Assembly: GCA_050741255.1 (NCBI GenBank)
Contig: JBOIEQ010000018.1
Coordinates: forward strand, 1 to 42,144
DNA length: 42,144 bases
Source: CAZXNF01 sp050741255
GTDB lineage: Bacteria; Pseudomonadota; Gammaproteobacteria; Burkholderiales; SG8-41
Direction: 5' to 3'
Under the pieces are notes generated by a model that was not told the origin of the DNA, made no database searches, and was given only the letters and a program-made list of their open reading frames with translations. Both the position numbers and the translations under genes were made by a program. Positions within the stretch are counted from its first letter, which is position 1, and each line of letters begins with the position of its first letter. Below, piece after piece: positions 1 to 7,942 of this stretch.

Positions 1-947
1 ACCTTGGCCCACTTGGCGATCTCGGTGCGGATGTTGTCCGCGAACTGCTCGGGCGTGCCGCCGATGACGGTGTAGCCGCGGTCCTCCATCTTCGGCCGGA
101 CCTCGGGCGACTTCACCGTCGCCGTGATCGCCGTATTGAGCTTCGCCACGATGTCCTTCGGCGTGCCGGCCGGCGCAAGGATGCCCCAGTAGGTGCCCGA
201 GTCCACGCCCTTGAGCCCCGATTCGATGAAGGTCGGCACTTCGCGGATGGCGGGCACGCGCTCCGGCCCCGTCACCGCGATCGCGCGCAGGCGGCCGGCC
301 TCCACGTGCTGGCGCACCGTGCTGACGCCCGCGACGATGGCGCCGACCTGCCCACCGAGCACGTCCGAGATGGCCTGGCCGGTGCCTTTGTAGGGGATGT
401 TCACCACGTCGACCTTGGCTGCCAGCTTGAACAGTTCGCAGCCGAGATGCGTCGAGCTGCCGATCGCGCCGGAGGCGATGTTGATCGAGCCGGGCTTCGC
501 GCGCGCGAGGGCGAGGAACTCCTTGGTGTTCCGCGCGGGCACGGAAGGGTGCACGACGAGGATGACCGGCGCCGCGGCGACCAGCGACACGGGTGCGAAG
601 TCCTTGACCGGGTCGTAGGGCAGGCTGGAATAGAGGGTCGGGTTGGTCGTGAACGAGGTGTCCACGATCGCCAGGGTGTAGCCGTCGGCCGGCGCCTTCG
701 CCACGATGGCCGTGCCGGTGACGCTGCCGCCGCCCGCGCGGTTGTCGATCACCACCTGCTGGCTGAGGTTGTCGCCCATCCGGGGCCCGATCAGCCGCGA
801 CAGGGTGTCCGTGCCGCCGCCGGGGACGTAGGGGACGACGAGGCGGATGAACTTGGAGGGGTAGGGCTGGGCGGCGGCGTTATAGGACAGGGAAACTGCT
901 GAGAGCATGGTCAGCAGTGCAAGTGCGGTATTACATAGAGCCGACAT
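1..947 (-). CDS. Bug/TctC-family periplasmic receptor, 3' end cut by window edge
   Basis: Tripartite tricarboxylate transporter substrate-binding protein (Bug family), exported to the periplasm to bind a small carboxylate or related metabolite. The reading frame is open from the ATG at 947 to the first base, so the C-terminus lies outside the window. The first ~27 residues form a signal peptide ending near NAAAQ. They are followed by the family hallmarks PSKFIRLVVP and PGGGTD, then DGYTL and the PYKG loop. An in-frame ATG at 908 is a shorter alternative but would remove most of the signal peptide. The sequence just upstream of 947 is pyrimidine-rich with no clear ribosome site. It is transcribed away from the AT-rich insert to its right. 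Family assignment is firm; the ligand is unknown. Confidence 0.93.
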   Translation of the reverse strand, partial: MSALCNTALALLTMLSAVSLSYNAAAQPYPSKFIRLVVPYVPGGGTDTLSRLIGPRMGDNLSQQVVIDNRAGGGSVTGTAIVAKAPADGYTLAIVDTSFTTNPTLYSSLPYDPVKDFAPVSLVAAAPVILVVHPSVPARNTKEFLALARAKPGSINIASGAIGSSTHLGCELFKLAAKVDVVNIPYKGTGQAISDVLGGQVGAIVAGVSTVRQHVEAGRLRAIAVTGPERVPAIREVPTFIESGLKGVDSGTYWGILAPAGTPKDIVAKLNTAITATVKSPEVRPKMEDRGYTVIGGTPEQFADNIRTEIAKWAK

Positions 948-1084
948 AAGAGGAGAAGTCTCGGGAAGATAACTAATCTGCGCGACCATGCATCGTGGTT
1001 CGCCACTGTATCCTATCACTGTAATCGTTCGGATATAGCGCAACGTGGGAAATGCTGACCGCGCCAGTTTTCCACAAAAGCCAA

Positions 1085-1108
1085 CTCCATTAGCGATCGC
1101 TGATGGAG
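1085..1108. promoter_or_regulatory. 24-bp imperfect palindrome upstream of the AT-rich gene
   Basis: CTCCAT and ATGGAG arms flank a perfect 10-bp core AGCGATCGCT; only one base pair of the 24-bp dyad fails to match. It lies 32 bp before the GTG at 1141. It could be an operator for an unlinked repressor or a recombination site at the insert edge. The symmetry is seen directly; the role is inferred. Confidence 0.4.
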
Positions 1109-1140
1109 ATCGTTTGTGCTCTAGTTAAGGCTGATATTTC

Positions 1141-3042
1141 GTGGGTAAATTCAGCAATGAGGTGAGGTCGGGTGAGTCACCGCATCCGCTAACGCGTGGC
1201 TTCAATCGTGTCGCTTGGAACAAGGCAACTTGCGATGATCTCGATGACGAAAATTTAAAAGAGGCTGGTTTAGCCGTTGCGGACCTTGTTGAAGCCTTAC
1301 GACCACATGCGCTGCTTAAAACGTCTGATCGTCAAATGTTGCAGGCACTCGTGGCACTCGCGAACAATGAGTCCAAAGACACTCATGTTCATATCGCACA
1401 TCGTGCTTTGCAGAATCCCGAAGATTTTCATCTTGACCGTCTGCTGCAACAAGTGCATGCAGAATCAAAGGGAACCTTAACCGAGCTTTCTGATGCTTTA
1501 GGAGATTCACTGGTTTTTCCGCTAAGGGAGGCGATGAGGAAGAAAGCGCACCCACTGGCGTCGCATGCCGCTGCAAAAGATGACTGGTTATCGAAGACCC
1601 AAGTGGCACGCGAGCAAGGCGTTCTTGCAAATAGATGGTACTTGGCGTGGTTTTTCTGGATGGATGTTCTCTGGTGCGGTGCGCGATTGATAAAAGAGCA
1701 GCCGCACGAGTGGCATCTCATTCCAGATGCGCTGGAGAAAACTCGGCAAATAGGAATGTGGAGAAGGCAGAAGAGAGTTGAGACGTTCTTAATTACACAG
1801 TCGCGACCAACCGTTCTCCCTAGCCGACCATTAATAACTTGCGGGTATAAATTAACGAGAGATGGTCTGGTGCTCTTTACTAGAACAGTACGCCGAAAAG
1901 CGGAACTGTCATGGCCTGAAAGAATTAATCCCTACATAGGTGTTGTAAATGATCGCTGGTCTCCAGCCGTTGAAAAAATAGTACTAAATATAAATGGATC
2001 TCAAGTAACAGTCCGAGAGGCAATGAATTTTTTTGCTAGCCTTGAGGCAATGTTTTTTGATTTGCTAGAAGTAATTCCACTAAGAGCAAAGGCATCTGAA
2101 ATGCATCCTCGCGATGCCTTGTGTGTTTCTCGTGAGAATGTTTGCTATGTGATATCTGAATTAACTAACTTGCCGCTTGGTGCGGCAAGCGTTTTGTTTG
2201 ATGCCGCTACTTTTTATGGCAGGGACAATGAGGCAGTTTGGGGAAAGCCCTTTGTTTTTGTGGATGCCGACAGGCGGTTTATTTTTCTCGTTGCTCTAAA
2301 GTCAAATCTCCTTCGCACTATCAATGAGCTTGTTGATAAATACTCTGCGAACCCAAGTGATAAAGGGGGTGTATTTGAGCGACACTGCCGCAGTGAAATT
2401 TCTCGCGCTGCTGGTGCTGGCCCACTAAGTAAGAATGTATGGGTTACCCCAAGACCAGTTAAATCTGTAGCTGGTGATATTGATTTGTGCATTTTGTTGG
2501 GCGCTAATCTTATAGTGGCAGAAGTTAAATTTACTGGAATCCCGTGTGATGCGTTTGACTATTGGCGCGCCACTGAAACTCTCGCGGAGGCTAAGTTACA
2601 GCTCCAGAAAAAGATTGCGCTAGTTAACGGAGACGTGGCTGCATTTTCTGGATTGCTTGCGGGTGAGTACGGCGCACCTTTGGATGCTATCGCGCAGATT
2701 AGAAGTGTGATCCCGCTAATTATTTGCAGTGATGAGTACCACGCTGGTTTCCCATATGAGGGCGTTAATGTGGCGGACATTGATATCCTTGTGACATTTC
2801 TCCAAAATGAGTTTGTCTCTGATCTTGAGATGGAGTCAAACAGAGCGCGGGAGCGTATTGTAAAAATCTATAGCTCTGCTGCTGATGCGGCGCAGCTCTT
2901 TCCTGAGTATCTCGCGGCTCCTGAGACGATTGTGCGTTTAAAGAAGCAGATGAAAGACCGAGAAATTATTTATCCTACGGACGTTTGGTCGGAAGAAAAG
3001 GAAATACAAGTAAAAGTGCAAAGTATTGGATTTGCTATTTGA
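1141..3042 (+). CDS. Large protein of unrecognised family with PD-(D/E)XK nuclease-like core
   Basis: A 633-residue protein starting at a GTG. Base composition and codon use (many AAA, ATT, TTT and ATA codons, for example around 1970-2000) are far more AT-rich than every neighbour, pointing to horizontal acquisition. I do not recognise the full-length family. Residues 405-465 look like a restriction-endonuclease-like fold: KGGVFE (E413) as a helix-1 acidic residue, GDIDL (D446/D448), then LIVAEVKF (E461-x-K463), the usual D...ExK arrangement. The N-terminal ~400 residues are mostly helical-looking, with a tryptophan-rich stretch near 165-180 and no signal peptide. It stands alone, with no methylase, helicase or toxin partner adjacent. 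A stand-alone anti-phage or DNA-processing nuclease is plausible but unproven. Confidence 0.85.
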   Translation: MGKFSNEVRSGESPHPLTRGFNRVAWNKATCDDLDDENLKEAGLAVADLVEALRPHALLKTSDRQMLQALVALANNESKDTHVHIAHRALQNPEDFHLDRLLQQVHAESKGTLTELSDALGDSLVFPLREAMRKKAHPLASHAAAKDDWLSKTQVAREQGVLANRWYLAWFFWMDVLWCGARLIKEQPHEWHLIPDALEKTRQIGMWRRQKRVETFLITQSRPTVLPSRPLITCGYKLTRDGLVLFTRTVRRKAELSWPERINPYIGVVNDRWSPAVEKIVLNINGSQVTVREAMNFFASLEAMFFDLLEVIPLRAKASEMHPRDALCVSRENVCYVISELTNLPLGAASVLFDAATFYGRDNEAVWGKPFVFVDADRRFIFLVALKSNLLRTINELVDKYSANPSDKGGVFERHCRSEISRAAGAGPLSKNVWVTPRPVKSVAGDIDLCILLGANLIVAEVKFTGIPCDAFDYWRATETLAEAKLQLQKKIALVNGDVAAFSGLLAGEYGAPLDAIAQIRSVIPLIICSDEYHAGFPYEGVNVADIDILVTFLQNEFVSDLEMESNRARERIVKIYSSAADAAQLFPEYLAAPETIVRLKKQMKDREIIYPTDVWSEEKEIQVKVQSIGFAI

Positions 3043-3480
3043 ATGGGAGAAGGCGGCGCGGTTAGGTCGCTTAGGCTGTAAATATTTTTCTATCGCTTTT
3101 TCCAACGGATTCGCGAGCCATATCGAATTTATGGTCAGCATGCCAATCCGCACCATTTATCCTTGTTGTCGTCACCTCTCCTCGAGAGGAGTTAACTCGC
3201 TTCAGAAACAAATGGGGTCGGAGACGTTTATACTCGCGTCCATCAAGGGCTGGTGTTGATGTCTGCGAGGCTACTACTTACTGCCGCGGAATCTTCGCCT
3301 TGTCGATCACGCCGTTCCACTTGTCGATCTCCGCACATAAGGGGCCAGAGCCTGGTTATTCGCTTTTGTCCACCCTGCACTTGCTGCCGTAAGTAAATCC
3401 CGACTTGCCCACTGGCGACACCCCTATCCCGGTGCGGTAATCTCGCTGGTGTCCTGTTCCCCACCGACGTGGATTTCTGC
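3043..3480. other. Gene-free right flank of the AT-rich insert
   Basis: No convincing gene. AT-rich sequence continues to about 3130. A short hairpin (CCTCTC, loop CTC, GAGAGG) lies at 3175-3189. A TGGGGTCGGAGACG stretch near 3213-3226 resembles sequence often seen next to mobile elements, but no transposase is present. A 3' relic of a Bug gene on the minus strand occupies 3278-3334 (listed separately). The remainder up to the next start codon has no recognisable homology. Confidence 0.5.
3278..3334 (-). pseudogene. 3' relic of a Bug/TctC receptor gene
   Basis: Read on the minus strand from 3331, the sequence encodes EIDKWNGVIDKAKIPRQ followed by TAA at 3280-3278. This is a textbook Bug C-terminus (compare EIPKWTKIVREANIKAE at the end of the 30.2-kb gene). 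Upstream of it on that strand the frame loses all resemblance to the family, so only about 17 codons survive. The relic sits immediately right of the AT-rich insert, which suggests the insert or an associated deletion removed the rest of a tenth Bug gene. Confidence 0.7.
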
Positions 3481-4443
3481 ATGAAGCCTCTGCCTTCCGC
3501 TTGTCTGTTCGCCGTCTGTGTGGCTGCCTTGTCCCCGGCCTGGTCCCAGACCTACCCCACCCGCCCCATCCGCATTGTGGTGCCCACCGCGCCCGGCGGC
3601 GGGCCCGACGTCGTCGCTCGCTACATCGCGCGCCCGCTGACGGAACTGCTGGGCCAGCAGATCGTGGTGGAGAACCGCGCGGGCGCCAACGCCATGCTCG
3701 GTGCTGAGGCGGTGGCCCGGGCGCCGGCCGACGGCTACACGTGGCTGTTCGGCACCGGCCAGAACACGGTCAACGTCAGTCTCATGAAGAACGTGCCGCA
3801 CGACATCGTCGCGGACTTCACGCCCGTCAGCCTGGTGTATCAGTCGTCCTTTATCCAGGTGGTGCATCCGGCGGTGCCGGTGAAGACGGTCAAGGAGTTC
3901 ATCGCGCTGGCCAAGGCGCAGCCGAACAAGCTCAATTTCGGCTCGGGCGGCGTCGGTAGCGCTGCGCACCTGTCCGGCGAGCTGTTCATGATGATGACGG
4001 GCGTGCGCATGGTGCATGTGCCCTACAAAGGCGTGGGCCTGGCCCTGATCGATGTGCTGGGCGGCCAGCTCGACCTGATGTATCCGGCGATCGCGAGCGC
4101 TTCTCCGTATGTGAAGTCCGGCCGCCTGCGCCCGCTGGGCGTGACGAGCCCGAAGCGCCATCCGTCGCTGCCCGAGGTGCCGACCATCGCGGAGACCATC
4201 CCGAAATTCGAATCGCGCTCGTGGATCGGCGTGCTGGTGCCCGCGGGCACGCCGAAAGACATCGTCACCCGCATCAACGCCGCCGTGGTGAAGGTGGTCA
4301 ACACGCCGCAGGTGCGGCAGGCGCTGATCGACCAGGGCACGGACCCGGAGACCAACACGCCGGAAGAATTCGCCCGGTACATCCGCGAGGAAGTGGCGCG
4401 GGCCGCCCGTGTGGTGAAGGCCGCGGGGATCAAGCCGGAATGA
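3481..4443 (+). CDS. Bug/TctC-family periplasmic receptor
   Basis: A 320-residue exported receptor. I place the start at 3481 (MKPLPSACL...), which gives a compact signal peptide cut near AWSQ; an in-frame ATG at 3469 adds four residues. After the signal come YPTRPIRIVVP, the ligand-loop motif PGGGPD, DGYTW, a VPYKG loop and a VPTIAE segment, all in standard order and length. No good Shine-Dalgarno is visible. It is followed after 148 bp, occupied by a dispersed inverted repeat, by a ketopantoate reductase-family gene on the same strand, so the two may work on related hydroxy- or oxo-acids. The ligand is not deducible. Confidence 0.93.
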   Translation: MKPLPSACLFAVCVAALSPAWSQTYPTRPIRIVVPTAPGGGPDVVARYIARPLTELLGQQIVVENRAGANAMLGAEAVARAPADGYTWLFGTGQNTVNVSLMKNVPHDIVADFTPVSLVYQSSFIQVVHPAVPVKTVKEFIALAKAQPNKLNFGSGGVGSAAHLSGELFMMMTGVRMVHVPYKGVGLALIDVLGGQLDLMYPAIASASPYVKSGRLRPLGVTSPKRHPSLPEVPTIAETIPKFESRSWIGVLVPAGTPKDIVTRINAAVVKVVNTPQVRQALIDQGTDPETNTPEEFARYIREEVARAARVVKAAGIKPE

Positions 4444-4457
4444 AGCTATTTCCAGGC

Positions 4458-4567
4458 CCGTTCGTATTGAGCGCAGCGAAGCGGAGTCGAAATAGGCACG
4501 GTTCGGATGATCTGGAGTGGGTAGGGTCTTCGACGTCGCGCGGCTGCGCTTTGCTCAGACCGAACGG
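4458..4567. repeat. Inverted pair of a dispersed palindromic repeat
   Basis: The left arm (4458-4491) begins CCGTTCG, contains TGAGC..AGCG..AGC and ends GTCGAA. The right arm (4529-4567) is its diverged reverse complement, beginning TTCGAC and ending CGAACGG. The unit matches the widespread proteobacterial CCGTTCG...TGAGC...GTCGAA intergenic repeat. The pair can fold into a long hairpin between the Bug gene and the downstream reductase gene and may stabilise or terminate the upstream message. Confidence 0.65.
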
Positions 4568-4591
4568 CTCTCTACAACAGGCGACTGAGGC

Positions 4592-5623
4592 ATGAGAATC
4601 GCGGTGTGGGGTGCGGGTGCCATCGGCGGCGTGGTCGGTGCGGGCATGGCGGCTGCCGGCGAGGACGTGCTGCTGGTGGATGCCGCCGCCGATCACGTGG
4701 CGGCGATGAACGCGAACGGGCTGCTCGTGAAGTTCGCGGCGGGCGGCGACCGGCACACGAAGGTGCGCGCCGCGCTGCCGGCGGACGTGAAGGGGACGTT
4801 CGACCTGGTGTTCCTCGCCGTGAAGTCGCAGTACCGGGACGCCGCGCTGGACATGATCCTGCCGCACCTGAAACCCGACTCGGCCGTCGTCTCGCTGCAG
4901 AACGGCGTCAACGAGCCGCACATCGCCCGGCGCATCGGCGCGGCGCGCACGATCGGCTGCCTGGTGGATTTTTCCTCGGACTGCATCGCGCCCGGCGAAA
5001 TTCAGCGGGGGCGCGCGGGAAATCTCTTCGTCGGCGAGCTGGATGACCGGGCCACGCCGCGCATCGAGGAAGTCCGGCGCCTGCTCGCGCTGGCGGTGCC
5101 TGCCCACGTGCGGACCAACATCATGGGCTGCGTGTGGGCGAAGATCTGCAAGGGCACGCTTGATGCCTTCACCGCGCTGGTCGATACCGATGCGCTGAAG
5201 CTGCGGGCGGAGCGGAAGTACCACCCGATCCGCGTTGCGCTCATGCGCGAGGGCATCCTGGCCGCCGCGGCGGACGGCGTGAAGGTGGAAGGCTTCGCGT
5301 ACTTCGACCCGGCGCCGTTCCTGGACACCTCGCCCGCGGGCCGCGACACCGCCTTCGCCGTGCTAGACGCGATGGCGGCGGGCCAGGCGGCGGGCAACAC
5401 CCGCGTGCGGACCGGTTACTGGCGCGACATCGTCGTGCGCAAGCGCAAGACCGAGCTGGAATACGTCACCGGCGAAATCGTCCGCACGGGCGCGCGGCAC
5501 GGCGTGCCCACGCCGCTGAACGCGTTGATGATGGGGATGTTCAACGAGATCGAGGCCGGGCAGCGGCCGATGGACTGGAAGAACCTGGAGGAGATGGGCG
5601 CGGCGCTGGAATCTGCGGGCTAG
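4592..5623 (+). CDS. Ketopantoate reductase (PanE/ApbA) family protein
   Basis: NAD(P)H-dependent reductase of the 2-dehydropantoate 2-reductase family, 343 residues, cytoplasmic. The Rossmann motif GAGAIGG is at residues 7-13, the LAVKSQ segment lines the cofactor site, and the C-terminal helical domain carries the family lysine (K184 in VWAKI) followed by FTALVDTD. Length is slightly above the usual ~300. Genomes of this group carry many paralogues next to Bug receptors that probably reduce other 2-oxo acids, so I do not assign it to pantothenate synthesis. Its stop codon overlaps the 3' end of a small convergent gene. Confidence 0.88.
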   Translation: MRIAVWGAGAIGGVVGAGMAAAGEDVLLVDAAADHVAAMNANGLLVKFAAGGDRHTKVRAALPADVKGTFDLVFLAVKSQYRDAALDMILPHLKPDSAVVSLQNGVNEPHIARRIGAARTIGCLVDFSSDCIAPGEIQRGRAGNLFVGELDDRATPRIEEVRRLLALAVPAHVRTNIMGCVWAKICKGTLDAFTALVDTDALKLRAERKYHPIRVALMREGILAAAADGVKVEGFAYFDPAPFLDTSPAGRDTAFAVLDAMAAGQAAGNTRVRTGYWRDIVVRKRKTELEYVTGEIVRTGARHGVPTPLNALMMGMFNEIEAGQRPMDWKNLEEMGAALESAG

Positions 5624-5871
5624 CCTTCGGGATTGGCCGACGGCTGCAGCCGGTGCTGCGACGTGGAGAGGGTGGCCAGGACGCGTTCCGCCTCGACGCG
5701 CGCCGCTTCCACCGCGGCCCGGGCGGTGGGGCATAGCTCGAGACCGTTGCCCGAATAGGATTGGTGTGTCATCTTGTTGGAGACCCACCACCGCGGAATC
5801 CATCGGTTGTCGGTTTCCTCTTCCGCCATCGCGACGACGATCCATTGTCCGACATAGTACAAACCGTGCAT
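5620..5871 (-). CDS. Small hypothetical protein, 83 residues
   Basis: The start chosen at 5871 gives MHGLYYVGQWIVVAMAEEE... and is preceded on its strand by GAGGA at good spacing. The product is tryptophan- and tyrosine-rich at the N-terminus (WIPRWWVSNK) and ends in an alanine/glutamate-rich helix (ARAAVEAARVEAERVL). There is no signal peptide or known domain. It is convergent with the reductase gene and overlaps its stop by three bases. A ribosome site and protein-like composition support it; function unknown. Confidence 0.6.
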   Translation of the reverse strand: MHGLYYVGQWIVVAMAEEETDNRWIPRWWVSNKMTHQSYSGNGLELCPTARAAVEAARVEAERVLATLSTSQHRLQPSANPEG

Positions 5872-6131
5872 GCTTTCCTCGTGGTACAGGGCGCCGGGAC
5901 TGATTTTTTGTTGCCGCCGTCCCCTCCGGACACGGGAGAGGGTGTGCGTGGCCGCAGGCTTAGTAACGCATCCGGGCGACAAGTTCCGCACGGTCGTTCT
6001 GGCATACAGTGTGCCGGACCGGTTTATTTCCGCACTAGTCCAAACGTCTCATTGCGGGTGGTATCGTTCGCGGTCAGCGCCGCATCCGGCATCGCCGGAC
6101 GACCACAGGGCGCAATCCCGGAGGAGGGAAC

Positions 6132-7106
6132 ATGAACAAGGCAGTTTTGGCGGGCGCGGGCGCCCTCGCGCTCGCGTGCGCAGGTGCGGCGCATGGCCAG
6201 GCCGGCGGCTATCCCGCCAAACCCATCCGTGTGATCGTCCCCGTCGCCGCCGGCGGCAACCAGGACATCGTCGCCCGCGCGATCGCGGGACCGCTGGCGG
6301 ATGTCTTCGGGCAGCAGGTGCTGGTGGACAACCGGCCGAGCTCCAGCAGTCTCGTCGGCACGCAACTGGTGGCGAAAGCGCCGCCGGACGGCTACACGCT
6401 GATTGCCATCGCGAATACCTTCGCGACGGTGCCGCTGATCCTGAAGGACGCCGGCTACGATCCGATCAGGGATTTCTCCGCGATCAGCCTCACCTGCCTG
6501 GTGCCGCAGATCCTGGTGATCACGCCATCGCTGCCCGTCAAATCGGTGAAGGAACTGATCGCGCTGGCGAAATCCAAGCCGGGCGAGGTGTCGTTCGCGT
6601 CCTCCGGCGTCGGCGGCATCGGCTACATGGCGGGCATGTCCTTCAGCTCGATGGCGGGCATCAAGCTGCTGCACGTGCCCTACAAGGGCAACTCGCAGGC
6701 GCTGATCGACATCATTGGCGGGCAGGTGGCGATGCTGTTCGACCAGGTCAGCACGTCCGAGCCCTACATCAAGGCGGGCAAGCTGCGCGCGCTGGGGGTG
6801 ACGAGCAAGACGCGCTCGCCGCTGTTCCCCGACCTGCCGACGGTGGACGAGTCGGGCGTGCCGGGCTACGAGAGCATCACCTTCAACGGCTACATGGCGC
6901 CGGCGGGTACCCCGCGCCCGGTGCTGGTGCGGCTGAACGAGGAGATCAACAGGATCACGCGCAACCCGGACCTGGCCAAACGCTATCTGGAGCGCGGGAT
7001 CGAGCTGAAGGCGAGCCCCTCGCCGGAGGATTTTGCCTCGTATCTCAAAGCCGAGATCGAGAAGACGGGCAAGCTGGTGCGCGAGCAGAACATCCGGATC
7101 GACTAG
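6132..7106 (+). CDS. Bug/TctC-family periplasmic receptor
   Basis: A 324-residue receptor with a strong GGAGGAGG ribosome site before the ATG. The signal peptide covers residues 1-23 (ends AAHGQ). The ligand loop reads AAGGNQD rather than PGG..D, so proline is replaced by alanine while the aspartate is kept. HVPYKGNSQ and VDESGVPGYE follow in the normal places. The 260-bp upstream region holds no other gene. Convergent with the alpha/beta hydrolase gene that starts its 3' end 18 bp downstream. Confidence 0.94.
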   Translation: MNKAVLAGAGALALACAGAAHGQAGGYPAKPIRVIVPVAAGGNQDIVARAIAGPLADVFGQQVLVDNRPSSSSLVGTQLVAKAPPDGYTLIAIANTFATVPLILKDAGYDPIRDFSAISLTCLVPQILVITPSLPVKSVKELIALAKSKPGEVSFASSGVGGIGYMAGMSFSSMAGIKLLHVPYKGNSQALIDIIGGQVAMLFDQVSTSEPYIKAGKLRALGVTSKTRSPLFPDLPTVDESGVPGYESITFNGYMAPAGTPRPVLVRLNEEINRITRNPDLAKRYLERGIELKASPSPEDFASYLKAEIEKTGKLVREQNIRID

Positions 7107-7124
7107 CGCCGGGGAGCGCGCGGG

Positions 7125-7931
7125 TCAGGCGTGCCTGGCGAGGAATTCCCGCAACTCTCCCGCGCACCGCTCCGGCACCGTATCGGTGATGTTGTGCGGC
7201 ATCCCGTCGTAGACCACGAACTCGCAATGCGGGATCTGTTGCCTGATCAGCTGATACTCGTCCACTGACAGGATCGGGTCCGCGCCGGGCACCACGACCA
7301 GCACCGGGCATTGGATCTTCCCCAGGTCGGGCACGAGATCGATCTGTTCCATCATCGGCACGAAGCGCAGAAAGGCTTCCACGTCCGTGCGCGCGGAATC
7401 GTCGATGAACCAGTCCACGAACGCCGGCGCCACCTGGTCGAGCGGCAGGCGGTCGGCGATGGTGTCGCGCAGGAACCCCGCCATGCCCTTGCCGCGGATG
7501 TTCGCCATCCAGCGGCTGCGGTCGATTTTTTTGCTGTTCTTCATGCCGGGCGTGGCGGCGTAGCTCGCGAGCGTTTTCACCCGCCGGGGATGGCGGATCG
7601 CGACGCCCATGGAGATGATGCCGCCGGCCGATGATCCCGCGAGGTGGGCGGATTCGACGCCGAGGTGATCGAGCAGCTCGATCAGGTCCCGCGTGAGGCG
7701 CTCGAAGGCGTTCTGCTCCGCGTTCGGTGCGGCGGAAGCGCCGTGGCCGCGCATGTCCATGCGCACTACGCGGAAGTGGCGGGCCAGGAGCGGCACCCAT
7801 GCGTAAAAGCGGTTCGAACTGCCCATGGCGGCGTGCGACAGCACCAGCGTGTCCGCCGGGCGCCACGGATCGGTGAAGTCGTCGACCGCATAGGCGAGTC
7901 GCAGGCCGTCACTGGTGGTGAAGCTTTCCAT
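7125..7931 (-). CDS. Alpha/beta-fold hydrolase
   Basis: A 268-residue soluble hydrolase. The nucleophile elbow GSSAGG lies at residues 99-104 (Ser101), the acid is probably D218 in PGADP, and the base H246 is in GMPHNITDT; the oxyanion segment is LSHAAMGSS and the strand before it carries DMRGHGAS. This is the layout of 3-oxoadipate enol-lactonase, C-C hydrolase and ester hydrolase relatives. The start at 7931 lies 11 bp after the stop of the Bug gene upstream on the same strand (7943-8920), so the two form a likely operon in which an imported ester or lactone would be cleaved. The substrate is unknown. Confidence 0.9.
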   Translation of the reverse strand: MESFTTSDGLRLAYAVDDFTDPWRPADTLVLSHAAMGSSNRFYAWVPLLARHFRVVRMDMRGHGASAAPNAEQNAFERLTRDLIELLDHLGVESAHLAGSSAGGIISMGVAIRHPRRVKTLASYAATPGMKNSKKIDRSRWMANIRGKGMAGFLRDTIADRLPLDQVAPAFVDWFIDDSARTDVEAFLRFVPMMEQIDLVPDLGKIQCPVLVVVPGADPILSVDEYQLIRQQIPHCEFVVYDGMPHNITDTVPERCAGELREFLARHA

Positions 7932-7942
7932 CGTGCCGCGGT

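Noticed and set aside
3026..3259. 77-codon open frame overlapping the end of the AT-rich gene
   Set aside because: No ribosome site, overlaps the real stop, and the translation has no protein-like pattern.
3346..3362. AGAGCCTGGTTAT resembles the outer end of the MITE at 13.5 kb
   Set aside because: Only about 12 bases match, with an insertion, and no second end is visible nearby; likely chance.
5915..5945. CCCCTCCGGACACGGGAGAGGG stretch resembling a REP-like repeat
   Set aside because: Arms pair poorly and no second copy is seen in the window; too weak to call.
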